Made by a program: the position numbers and the translations under genes. A stretch of DNA of 64,000 nt from QVMG01 sp032073245 (GTDB taxonomy: Bacteria; Bacteroidota; Bacteroidia; Bacteroidales; Tannerellaceae), in assembly GCA_032073245.1 (NCBI GenBank), contig DAMANX010000027.1, forward strand, positions 6,729 to 70,728. The letters run 5' to 3'. The notes below the pieces were generated by a model. It did not search any database. It saw only the letters and a list, made by a program, of their open reading frames with translations, and was not told the origin of the DNA. Each line of letters begins with the position of its first letter. Position 1 is the first letter of the stretch. Of this stretch, positions 42,995 through 50,621 are shown piece after piece.

Positions 42995-44392
42995 TTATAT
43001 GTCTCCTACCATCTTGGATGGATCTACCCATTCATCAAATTCTCTGGCAGTTACCTCTCCTGATTCGATTGCTGCTTGTTTTAATGTTTTATTTTCTTTA
43101 TATGCTTTTTGTGCTATTGCAGCGGCCTTATAATATCCGATTTTAGGATTTAAAGCTGTTACTAGCATAAGAGAATCATCCAGGTGTTTCTGAATTGTGT
43201 CTTTTACGGGCTGTACTCCTTCTATACAATGAATCGTAAAACTATGACACCCTTCTCCTATCAAACGTGCACTTTGCAGGAAATTAGCTATAATCATCGG
43301 TTTAAATACATTTAATTCAAAATGACCGTTAGCACCACCTATAGATATTGAAACATCATTTCCCATAACCTGGGCAGCGATCATAGTGAGTGATTCACAT
43401 TGAGTTGGGTTTACTTTACCGGGCATAATAGAAGAACCAGGCTCATTCTCCGGTAAATGAATCTCTCCGATTCCGGCACGAGGCCCTGAACCTAACATAC
43501 GGATATCATTAGCGATCTTCATCAAACTCACAGCAACAGTCTTTAGTGCTCCATGTGCTGCTACAAGTGCATCATGTGTTGCTAATGCCTCAAACTTATT
43601 AGGTGCCGTAATAAATGGTAAACCTGTTAATTCAGCGATCTTTGCTGCTACATTTTTGGAATAATCAGGTGGAGTATTGATACCAGTACCAACAGCTGTG
43701 CCACCTAAGGCCAATTCAGAAACGTGTGATAAAGTCTTTTTTATTTCTTGAATACCATATTGTAATTGAGCAGCATAACCACTAAACTCCTGGCCTAATG
43801 TCAGGGGTGTTGCATCCATAAAATGTGTACGTCCAATCTTTACAATATCTTTAAAGTCCTTGCTTTTCTTTACAAGTGAATTATGTAATTCTTTCAAACC
43901 GGGGAGTGTTACTTCTTTCAGGATTTTGTATGCTGCAATATGCATTGCCGTAGGGAAAGTATCATTGGATGATTGCGACTTATTGACATCATCATTCGGA
44001 GATAATATCTTTTCTTTATCTGTAAGTTTACCTCCTTGTAATACATGTGCTCTATTAGCAATAACTTCATTCACATTCATGTTACTCTGTGTTCCGCTAC
44101 CTGTCTGCCAAATGATCAAAGGAAAAGAATCATTCAATTTACCATCTAATATCTCATCGCAAACATCTTCTATCCACTCGCATTTATCTGAGGATAAAAC
44201 ACCGGAATCTCTATTCACTAATGCTGCCGCTTTTTTCAGATAAGCAAAAGCATAAATGATTTCCTGAGGCATTCGACTGGTTTCTTTTGCAATGTCAAAA
44301 TTCTCTATGCTTCGTTGTGTTTGAGCACCATAATAAGCATTTAGTGGAACTTTCACTTCCCCCATTGTATCTTTTTCTATACGATATTCCAT
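42995..44392 (-). CDS. fumC: Class II fumarate hydratase
   Basis: A 465-residue, iron-sulfur-free fumarase interconverting fumarate and malate. The N-terminus has VPLNAYYGAQTQRSIENF, then GSGTQSNMNVNEVIANRA, HVNxSQSSND in the form NDDVNKSQSSNDTFPTA, GRTHFMDATPLTLGQE, and the superfamily signature GSSIMPGKVNPTQCE. Full family length. In this anaerobe it would serve the reductive branch to fumarate and succinate. It is monocistronic. Confidence 0.95.
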   Translation of the reverse strand: MEYRIEKDTMGEVKVPLNAYYGAQTQRSIENFDIAKETSRMPQEIIYAFAYLKKAAALVNRDSGVLSSDKCEWIEDVCDEILDGKLNDSFPLIIWQTGSGTQSNMNVNEVIANRAHVLQGGKLTDKEKILSPNDDVNKSQSSNDTFPTAMHIAAYKILKEVTLPGLKELHNSLVKKSKDFKDIVKIGRTHFMDATPLTLGQEFSGYAAQLQYGIQEIKKTLSHVSELALGGTAVGTGINTPPDYSKNVAAKIAELTGLPFITAPNKFEALATHDALVAAHGALKTVAVSLMKIANDIRMLGSGPRAGIGEIHLPENEPGSSIMPGKVNPTQCESLTMIAAQVMGNDVSISIGGANGHFELNVFKPMIIANFLQSARLIGEGCHSFTIHCIEGVQPVKDTIQKHLDDSLMLVTALNPKIGYYKAAAIAQKAYKENKTLKQAAIESGEVTAREFDEWVDPSKMVGDI

Positions 44393-44481
44393 ATTGATTT
44401 ATTATTTATAACTATGTTATAGTTAAACCGGAGAAACGTTCGTTTTGTTTAAGATGATATATCTAGAGACAATTAAAATAG

Positions 44482-44489
44482 TATATTTG
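44482..44489 (+). promoter_or_regulatory. -7 promoter box for msrA
   Basis: TATATTTG (TAnnTTTG) ends 36 nt before the ATG at 44526. Confidence 0.5.
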
Positions 44490-44525
44490 CATAAAGCATA
44501 ATAGTAATAAGAAACAATACGCGCC

Positions 44526-45023
44526 ATGGAAGAATATAACAACATTGAAACAGCTTATTTTGCATCAGGTTGTTTCTGGGGAACACAATTTCATTTAAAT
44601 AAAGCACCGGGAGTAATAGAAACGGTTGTTGGCTATATGGGAGGAGAACTGGAAAATCCTTCTTACGAACAAGTTAAAACCGGTGAGACAGATCATGTTG
44701 AAACAGTTATGGTACTTTATGATCCTGACAAGATAACCTATACTCAACTTGCCCGTCTTTACTTCGAGACACATGATTTTACTCAGATTGGAGGACAGGG
44801 GCCGGATATCGGAAGTCAATACAGATCAGTTATATTCTACTGCAATGATGAGCAACAAATGTTAGCAGAAGAACTCATTGAAACATTAAACACAATGGGA
44901 TATAATGTCGCGACCTCTCTCGAGCCTGCAAGTATATTCTGGATTGCTGAAGATTACCATCAGAATTATTATGACAAATCCGGACAAACACCCTATTGTC
45001 ATATTTACCGGAAAATATTCTAA
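44526..45023 (+). CDS. msrA: Peptide-methionine (S)-S-oxide reductase
   Basis: A 165-residue repair enzyme reducing methionine-S-sulfoxide. The catalytic Cys16 is in SGCFWG, followed by GVIETVVGYMGG, PSYEQVKTGETDHVETV and GPDIGSQYRSVIFY. There is no fused MsrB domain, and no obvious lipobox or signal, so it is cytoplasmic. It faces the GT2 operon, with a long inverted repeat between. Confidence 0.95.
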   Translation: MEEYNNIETAYFASGCFWGTQFHLNKAPGVIETVVGYMGGELENPSYEQVKTGETDHVETVMVLYDPDKITYTQLARLYFETHDFTQIGGQGPDIGSQYRSVIFYCNDEQQMLAEELIETLNTMGYNVATSLEPASIFWIAEDYHQNYYDKSGQTPYCHIYRKIF

Positions 45024-45189
45024 CCTGTATTATTTATTCATAATAAAAGAAATTCACCACAGAGGCACGGGGATATCAGAAAAGAGGAGTTCACGAAGTA
45101 GAAAGCGCTAAAGCGCTTCTCTGTGTCCTCCATACTTTATGTTACCCGTGCCTCTGTGGTGAATTTCTTTTATTTATGAATAATACAGG
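45024..45189. repeat. Very long nested inverted repeat (CACAGAGGCACGGG type)
   Basis: It starts immediately after the msrA stop. The outer arms run from CCTGTATTATT at 45024 and share AAAAGAAATTCACCAC plus AGAGGCACGGG, with the exact reverse complement reaching 45189; the arms are ~46-49 nt with one 3-nt length difference. Inside, GAGGA/TCCTC and an apical GCGC-TAAA-GCGC pair as well, so the whole 166 nt can fold into one rod. It separates convergent genes. The CACAGAG motif recalls the element at 15405-15495. Confidence 0.9.
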
Positions 45190-45203
45190 CTAAAAGAATT
45201 ATC

Positions 45204-46136
45204 TCAAAAATTCTTTTTTTCGTCTATAATATATTCAGGACGAGCTTTGATTTCATCGAAAAGGATTCCGATGTATTGACCTAATACACCTATAGTAATC
45301 AACTGAACACCTCCAAAGAATATTATAGTAAATATTATCGAAGTCCATCCGGATTCAGCATTGCTAAAGCCATATATTTTCCCCAGCGTAAACCAAATTG
45401 CCAATATAATGCCTACCAGAACAGCCACAAATCCAAGGCCCATCACGATCTTTAATGGTTTTTTGGAAAAGTAGAGCAAAGCACGGGATGCAAAACTCAA
45501 CATTTTACGTAACGGATATTTTGTTTCTCCCGCTATTCGTGCTTCTCTTTCATAATAAAATGGAATTTGCTTAAAACCGACCCAGCTAATCAATCCACGA
45601 ATATATTTCCCTTTTTCTTTCAAATGATTGAACTCTTCCATTACTTTTCGATCTATCAATCGAAAATCTCCGGTATCTAAAGGAAAATCAACTTCACTCA
45701 TGGAGTTCATTGTGCGATAAAACATCTTAGCACTTAATAGCTTAAAGCGACTCTCTCCTACTCTTGATTTCCGAACACAATACACAACATTAGCCTGTGT
45801 TTCTTCCTGAAGAGCCAGAATATCAGGAATAAGTTCAGGAGGATCCTGCATATCAGCATCTATTATCACAGCTAAATCAGCATCACAATGGTTTATACCG
45901 GCGGTAACTGCCGGTTGATGCCCAAAATTACGTGAAAAATGTATCACTTTCACCTGAGGGTCTGCATTGGCAATTTCATTAAGAATCTGCGTTGTTCCAT
46001 CCCGGCTCCCATCATTGATATATATAATTTCTGTAGGATTTGGTATTGAGTCCAGAACCGCTTTTGTTCGTTTATACGATTCTGATAGCACCAGTTCTTC
46101 ATTATAACAAGGTACAATAACCGCAAGCTTTTTCAT
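45204..46136 (-). CDS. Family 2 glycosyltransferase, polyprenyl-phosphate sugar transferase type (GtrB/DPM1-like)
   Basis: A 310-residue protein with a GT-A catalytic domain (AVIVPCYNEELVL, IYINDGSRDGT, VIIDADMQDPPELI carrying the DAD metal motif, NFGHQPAVTAGI) and two C-terminal membrane helices (VMGLGFVAVLVGIILAIWF, IIFTIIFFGGVQLITIGVLG). Such enzymes load a sugar onto undecaprenyl phosphate. It overlaps the GtrA-like flippase candidate by 4 nt, the classic GtrA-GtrB pair for sugar decoration of surface glycans. Confidence 0.92.
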   Translation of the reverse strand: MKKLAVIVPCYNEELVLSESYKRTKAVLDSIPNPTEIIYINDGSRDGTTQILNEIANADPQVKVIHFSRNFGHQPAVTAGINHCDADLAVIIDADMQDPPELIPDILALQEETQANVVYCVRKSRVGESRFKLLSAKMFYRTMNSMSEVDFPLDTGDFRLIDRKVMEEFNHLKEKGKYIRGLISWVGFKQIPFYYEREARIAGETKYPLRKMLSFASRALLYFSKKPLKIVMGLGFVAVLVGIILAIWFTLGKIYGFSNAESGWTSIIFTIIFFGGVQLITIGVLGQYIGILFDEIKARPEYIIDEKKNF

Positions 46137-46519
46137 TTATCGTAAGATTTAAAAGTAAAATATTTATTCATAACAAAGTTTATCACTGTATAAAAAGCCA
46201 TAGCAATCAATTGATTGTAATATGGATCAATGGTCAAATGCTTATTTAGGTAAAGCAATAAACCTAATTGGAGTAGATAACAAATACCAAATACAAGGCC
46301 AAAACGTAATGCGCTACTTAACCATCCAGCATTACTTTTAAACGTCCATTGCTTATTCCATATAAAGCTATTTAAAACCCCTGCTACATATCCGGTAATA
46401 TTAGATACTACATCTGAAAAGCCAAAGATCTTCATTATAATCCAAATGACAACAGCCGTGATCAATGTATTGCTTACCCCTACTATACCGTATTTTATCG
46501 CTTGTTTAACTGTCTCCAT
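46133..46519 (-). CDS. GtrA-family membrane protein
   Basis: A 128-residue protein with four membrane helices (YGIVGVSNTLITAVVIWI, VVSNITGYVAGVLNSFIWN, FGLVFGICYLLQLGLLLYL, LIAMAFYTVINFVMNKYF). GtrA proteins are proposed to flip polyprenyl-linked sugars. It overlaps its neighbours on both sides (14 nt upstream, 4 nt downstream), giving a tightly coupled three-gene operon. Confidence 0.9.
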   Translation of the reverse strand: METVKQAIKYGIVGVSNTLITAVVIWIIMKIFGFSDVVSNITGYVAGVLNSFIWNKQWTFKSNAGWLSSALRFGLVFGICYLLQLGLLLYLNKHLTIDPYYNQLIAMAFYTVINFVMNKYFTFKSYDK

Positions 46520-47249
46520 CTTTATTGATAATATCCTCGACTTCCGCTTTGGATAACTCTTTTACATTTGTTATTGTAAATCGGGGAGAAAGGAAATCAC
46601 CATATTGGTTGCATTCTGTTATTACCTTATCCAAAATACCTTTTATATCAGCACGGATAGGCACCAAAAATACCATCTCCACATAAAGTTCCTCTATAGT
46701 AAGACGTTCAATCTCACAATTCTCTTTTGGAAGGAGATAAGCAAATTCCCGATCAATTACCTGTCGTTGATATTCTTCAAAAGGCTTTTTATCCTTTGAT
46801 ATAATAAGAATATAAAAACGAAGTTTTTCATTTTTGCCTCCTAATCCGGTAGATATATAAACTTGCTTTTCATCTGAGAACTCAGATTCCAGTGAAATAC
46901 GGGATTCCATCAGTGCCATATATGCCCAATTAGCAATCGATTCATCTGAATGTTCCGCATAGTCTTCCAACATACGAAAGGCTTTTACTGATTTTGAAGC
47001 AGCCAGGCTGGTCAGTAAATGTTTTTTTTCTTCGTCGGTAATAGTTTCCTCCTGTAATATATGAAATAACGCTTCACTTTCTTCATCTGTAAGGGGAGGT
47101 GTCCAATCTTTTTTGCGCATTTCCTCTGAATATTTAAAATATTCCATCTGCAATTCGACCGGAATACGTTGTTCTAATATATGGAAATGCCCCTCGAGCT
47201 TACTAAAGGAATCGCGAAATTGCCTGAAAACATCTTCTTCTTTCTTCAT
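46506..47249 (-). CDS. Hypothetical cytoplasmic protein, first gene of the GtrA/GT2 operon
   Basis: A 247-residue charged protein without signal or membrane segments. The family is not recognised. Residues ~50-130 (EESEALFHILQEETITDEEKKHLLTSLA, SKSVKAFRMLEDYAEHSDE, IANWAYMALMESR) look like HEAT-type helical repeats. The C-terminal half is alpha/beta. The start at 47249 is preferred over 47324 because the -7 box at 47296 lies between them. Its end overlaps gtrA by 14 nt. Any link to glycosylation is by context only. Confidence 0.75.
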   Translation of the reverse strand: MKKEEDVFRQFRDSFSKLEGHFHILEQRIPVELQMEYFKYSEEMRKKDWTPPLTDEESEALFHILQEETITDEEKKHLLTSLAASKSVKAFRMLEDYAEHSDESIANWAYMALMESRISLESEFSDEKQVYISTGLGGKNEKLRFYILIISKDKKPFEEYQRQVIDREFAYLLPKENCEIERLTIEELYVEMVFLVPIRADIKGILDKVITECNQYGDFLSPRFTITNVKELSKAEVEDIINKDGDS

Positions 47250-47295
47250 AAGATCATTTTTTTTGTTATCACTTCGCAAAAACAGGAATCCAAAA

Positions 47296-47303
47296 CAAAG
47301 GTA
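47296..47303 (-). promoter_or_regulatory. -7 promoter box for the hypothetical-GtrA-GT2 operon
   Basis: The minus strand reads TACCTTTG (perfect TAnnTTTG), 46 nt before the ATG at 47249. Confidence 0.6.
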
Positions 47304-47428
47304 CGGTTTTTTATTTAATAACAAGTAAAGAGGATAAAGAGGTTAATACAATACTTATTTTAACGTATTATATTAGATCAAATCGAAGATTCGCCTTTGC
47401 CAATGCTCACATAAACCATACAAATTGT

Positions 47429-47516
47429 GTTCACGACAATTATCAAGAAGCTTCACGACAATTATCAAGAGATTTCACGACAATTGTCGTGAAGCTTCTT
47501 GATAATTGTCGTGAAC
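47429..47516. repeat. 22-nt tandem/inverted array B (88 nt, four units)
   Basis: Exactly four 22-nt units. The first two are direct copies sharing TTCACGACAATTATCAAGA. Units three and four run partly or wholly in the opposite sense, so the outer 35 nt (47429-47463 and 47482-47516) are a perfect inverted repeat. It lies in the gap between the promoters of two divergent operons; the remaining sequence there (47304-47428, 47517-47621) shows nothing definable. Confidence 0.85.
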
Positions 47517-47621
47517 AGAATTCTTAATACATAAAAAATAAGAGAGTGTCTCAAAAGTTCCAGAGGGACATAGAGGCAACAGAAAAGACATTATACATAA
47601 ATAGAATACTAAAGAAATTAC

Positions 47622-47629
47622 TACCTTTG
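47622..47629 (+). promoter_or_regulatory. -7 promoter box for the 2-oxoacid:ferredoxin oxidoreductase operon
   Basis: TACCTTTG (perfect TAnnTTTG) ends 44 nt before the ATG at 47674. Confidence 0.65.
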
Positions 47630-47673
47630 TGCATTTGATATACTAATAGAACGAAGAAATAATATAATCAGTT

Positions 47674-47901
47674 ATGGCGAAAATAAAAGGAGCGGTTGTT
47701 GTAAACACGGAACGATGCAAAGGCTGTAATCTTTGTGTTGTGGCCTGCCCTTCAGACGTATTGGAATTACATCCACGTGAAGTAAACAACAAAGGGTATC
47801 ATTATGTATATATGAAGAACCCGGATGATTGTATCGGTTGTGCCAATTGCGGATTGGTTTGTCCCGATGGTTGTTTAACTATCTATAAAGTAAAAATCTA
47901 A
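47674..47901 (+). CDS. 2x[4Fe-4S] ferredoxin subunit of a 2-oxoacid:ferredoxin oxidoreductase (delta)
   Basis: A 75-residue subunit with two cluster motifs, CKGCNLCVVACP and CIGCANCGLVCP. It passes electrons from the catalytic dimer to external ferredoxin. It is first in the operon and 5 nt before the alpha subunit. Confidence 0.93.
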   Translation: MAKIKGAVVVNTERCKGCNLCVVACPSDVLELHPREVNNKGYHYVYMKNPDDCIGCANCGLVCPDGCLTIYKVKI

Positions 47902-47906
47902 GGATT

Positions 47907-48992
47907 ATGTCAGAAGAAATAAAATTATTAAAAGGTAACGAAGCTGTTGCTTATGCAGCGATTCGGTATGGAGCCGACGGCTATTTTGGATATCCTATTA
48001 CTCCTCAATCGGAGATATTGGAGACGTTGATGACTGAGATGCCGTGGGAAACGACAGGGATGGTAGTATTACAAGCGGAAAGCGAAGTTGCTGCTATTAA
48101 TATGGTATATGGTGGAGCTGCTACCGGCAAACGCGTATTAACCTCTTCTTCCAGTCCGGGTATCAGCTTAAAACTAGAAGGTATTTCCTATCTTGCCGGC
48201 GCAGATCTTCCTTGTCTTATTGTAAATATTATGCGTGGCGGACCCGGTCTTGGAACTATCCAACCTAGCCAGGCCGATTATTTTCAAACCGTTAAGGGAG
48301 GTGGACATGGTGACTATAGATTAATCACACTAGCCCCTTCTTCCGTACAGGAAATGGCAGACTTTGTTGGCCTTGGTTTTGATCTGGCATTCAAATATTC
48401 AAATCCGGCTATCATATTAGCTGATGGTATAGTGGGGCAAATGATGGAGAAAGTAGTTCTTCCTCCGTACAGGCCACGCAAAACAGAAGAAGAAATACGG
48501 GAAGAATCGCCATGGGCAGCACAAGGAAAATTAAGCAACCGCAAACCCAACATTATCACTTCGTTGGAATTGGATGCTGCCGTTATGGAGGAAAATAATA
48601 TTCGCTTCCAGAAAAAATACAAACAAATAGAGGAGAACGAAGTACGATATGAAGAATTTATGTGCGATGATGCCGAATATCTTCTGGTTGCCTTCGGATC
48701 CTCTGCTCGTATATGCCAGAAAGTAGTTGAGTTGGCACGTGAAGAAGGTATTAAATTAGGCCTTCTACGCCCTATTACTTTATGGCCTTTCCCTACCAAC
48801 ATAATTGCTGAATACGCAAATAAAGTGAAAGGTATGCTCTCCGTTGAACTAAATGCCGGACAAATGGTTGAAGATGTTCGCCTGGCAGTAAACGGAAAGA
48901 TAAGGGTTGAACATTACGGTCGTCTGGGTGGTATCATATTTACACCTGATGAAATTTTAGAGGCATTGAAAACAAAAATCATTAACCTATAA
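47907..48992 (+). CDS. vorB: 2-oxoacid:ferredoxin oxidoreductase, alpha subunit (VorB/KorA-like)
   Basis: A 361-residue subunit. The pyrimidine-binding domain has KGNEAVAYAAIRYGADGYFGYPITPQSEI, LQAESEVAAINMVYGGAATGKRVLTSSSSPG and VNIMRGGPGLGTIQPSQADY. The C-terminal transketolase-like domain has LVAFGSSARI and LRPITLWPFP. Together with the beta, gamma and ferredoxin subunits it oxidatively decarboxylates a 2-oxoacid to acyl-CoA, or runs in reverse. Branched-chain (VOR) versus 2-oxoglutarate (KOR) specificity cannot be decided from sequence alone; the gene symbol follows common annotation. Confidence 0.88.
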   Translation: MSEEIKLLKGNEAVAYAAIRYGADGYFGYPITPQSEILETLMTEMPWETTGMVVLQAESEVAAINMVYGGAATGKRVLTSSSSPGISLKLEGISYLAGADLPCLIVNIMRGGPGLGTIQPSQADYFQTVKGGGHGDYRLITLAPSSVQEMADFVGLGFDLAFKYSNPAIILADGIVGQMMEKVVLPPYRPRKTEEEIREESPWAAQGKLSNRKPNIITSLELDAAVMEENNIRFQKKYKQIEENEVRYEEFMCDDAEYLLVAFGSSARICQKVVELAREEGIKLGLLRPITLWPFPTNIIAEYANKVKGMLSVELNAGQMVEDVRLAVNGKIRVEHYGRLGGIIFTPDEILEALKTKIINL

Positions 48993-49003
48993 CCCATAAA
49001 GGA

Positions 49004-49174
49004 ATGAGACGCGGAAGCAGATTTGACGAGTTATTAACAGTGTTATTTATGATATTAGCTATTGCAGCAGTAGTTTGCTTTTTTGCATTAAGCGACCGTA
49101 CGTGGTTTCTCGCCCTGGGCGGTGTAGCTGTAGTTCTACGCGTGGTTCAATATGTAATGCGTTATTTCCATTAA
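49004..49174 (+). CDS. 56-residue membrane protein embedded in the oxidoreductase operon
   Basis: ATG at 49004 to TAA at 49172-49174, 56 residues. It has two hydrophobic segments, LLTVLFMILAIAAVVCFFAL and WFLALGGVAVVLRVVQYV, a basic N-terminus (MRRGSR) and tail (MRYFH). It sits 11 nt after the alpha subunit and 39 nt before the beta subunit, in frame order with the operon. The family is not recognised; it could anchor the soluble enzyme complex to the membrane. Confidence 0.75.
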   Translation: MRRGSRFDELLTVLFMILAIAAVVCFFALSDRTWFLALGGVAVVLRVVQYVMRYFH

Positions 49175-49213
49175 GGACTAATGATTTAAGATTAACTTTC
49201 AAATAAAAAGAAT

Positions 49214-49987
49214 ATGGAACTCAACGAAATAATAAAACCGGAAAATCTGGTTTATGATAAACCCCGGTTAATGAATAATAACTCGATGCACTACTGCCCG
49301 GGCTGTAGTCATGGGGTTATACATAAATTAATAGCTGAAGTGATTGCCGATATGGGATTGGAAGAAAAAACTATTGGTGTTTCCCCGGTTGGCTGTGCGG
49401 TATTCGCTTACAACTATCTGGATATCGATTGGATCGAAGCTGCCCACGGCCGCGCACCTGCTGTAGCAACTGCCGCCAAAAGGTTGAATCCCGACAAAAT
49501 GGTATTCACTTATCAGGGAGATGGAGACTTAGCAGCTATAGGTACTGCAGAAACAATTCATGCTGCCAATCGTGGTGAAAATATTGTTATTGTATTTGTG
49601 AATAATGCAATTTATGGTATGACCGGAGGGCAGATGGCTCCTACTACACTGGAAGGTATGGCAACTTCAACCACTCCTTACGGACGTAGTATTGCACTGA
49701 ATGGACACCCGCTCAAAATAACAAACTTATTGGCACAACTGGAAGGTACATGCCTTGTTACCCGCCAAAGCGTACACACAGCCGCTGCAGTAAAAAGAGC
49801 AAAGAAAGTGCTTCGCAATGCATTTGAAAATGCAATGAATAAGAAAGGTACTTCTGTTGTAGAATTTGTTTCAACTTGTGCTTCCGGATGGAAAACAACT
49901 CCGGAGAAAGCAAACGAATGGATGGTTGAAAATATGTTTCCATTCTATCCATTAGATGACTTAAAAAATAAAGATGCTGCCCTATGA
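49214..49987 (+). CDS. 2-oxoacid:ferredoxin oxidoreductase, beta subunit (thiamine diphosphate-binding)
   Basis: A 257-residue subunit. It has CPGCSHGVIHKLI near the N-terminus, VSPVGCAVFAYNY, AHGRAPAVATAAKRL, and the thiamine diphosphate/Mg motif GDGDLAAIGTAETIHAANRG, followed by NNAIYGMTGGQMAPTT. It ends with an ATGA overlap with the gamma subunit, so the two are coupled. Confidence 0.93.
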   Translation: MELNEIIKPENLVYDKPRLMNNNSMHYCPGCSHGVIHKLIAEVIADMGLEEKTIGVSPVGCAVFAYNYLDIDWIEAAHGRAPAVATAAKRLNPDKMVFTYQGDGDLAAIGTAETIHAANRGENIVIVFVNNAIYGMTGGQMAPTTLEGMATSTTPYGRSIALNGHPLKITNLLAQLEGTCLVTRQSVHTAAAVKRAKKVLRNAFENAMNKKGTSVVEFVSTCASGWKTTPEKANEWMVENMFPFYPLDDLKNKDAAL

Positions 49988-50526
49988 AAAAGGAAATAAT
50001 TATAGCCGGTTTCGGTGGACAAGGTGTTTTGTCAATGGGGAAAATTCTTGCCTATTCAGGATTGATGGAAGGAAAAGAAGTAACCTGGATGCCATCTTAT
50101 GGCCCTGAACAACGAGGAGGAACAGCGAATGTAACTGTTATCCTGAGCAATGCGCCTATAAGTTCCCCTATCGTAAATGAGTATGATATTGTGATCGTAC
50201 TCAATCAACCTTCTTTTGAAAAATTTGAAAGCAAGGTTAAACCAGGTGGTATCTTAATATATGATGGATATGGTATTCATACTCCTGTTAATCGTACCGA
50301 CATTAATGTATATCGTGTAGATGCGATGGATGCAGCTACAGAGATGCAGAATGAAAAGGCTTTTAATATGATCATTCTGGGCGGACTATTGAAAGTGGCT
50401 CCTATGGTAGAACTTGAAAATGTATTGCTTGGATTGAAAAAATCTTTGCCGGAACGTCATCATAAACTAATCCCGATGAACGAGGCCGCAATTAAAAAAG
50501 GAATGGAAATCATACAAAAGGTTTAA
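49984..50526 (+). CDS. 2-oxoacid:ferredoxin oxidoreductase, gamma subunit
   Basis: A 180-residue subunit of the catalytic complex with the family start IIIAGFGGQGVLSMGKILAY, then MPSYGPEQRGGTANVTVILS. It begins 4 nt inside the beta gene and ends the operon, followed by a terminator. Confidence 0.93.
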   Translation: MKKEIIIAGFGGQGVLSMGKILAYSGLMEGKEVTWMPSYGPEQRGGTANVTVILSNAPISSPIVNEYDIVIVLNQPSFEKFESKVKPGGILIYDGYGIHTPVNRTDINVYRVDAMDAATEMQNEKAFNMIILGGLLKVAPMVELENVLLGLKKSLPERHHKLIPMNEAAIKKGMEIIQKV

Positions 50527-50573
50527 TCCAACGTTTAGTAATATTTGCGAAACTGTTTAAAAGAAATAAAGAG

Positions 50574-50603
50574 AGGGCGTTTCTTTCGTAGGAACGCCCT
50601 TTT
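50574..50603 (+). terminator. Terminator after the oxidoreductase operon
   Basis: AGGGCGTT (50574-50581) pairs with AACGCCCT (50593-50600), followed by TTT. Confidence 0.75.
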
Positions 50604-50607
50604 ATTA

Positions 50608-50615
50608 TATCTTTG
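50608..50615 (+). promoter_or_regulatory. -7 promoter box for the porin gene (near-leaderless)
   Basis: TATCTTTG, perfect TAnnTTTG, ends only 6 nt before the ATG at 50622. With the normal spacing of this box to the transcription start, the mRNA would begin at or within a few nt of the start codon. Confidence 0.55.
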
Positions 50616-50621
50616 CATCCC

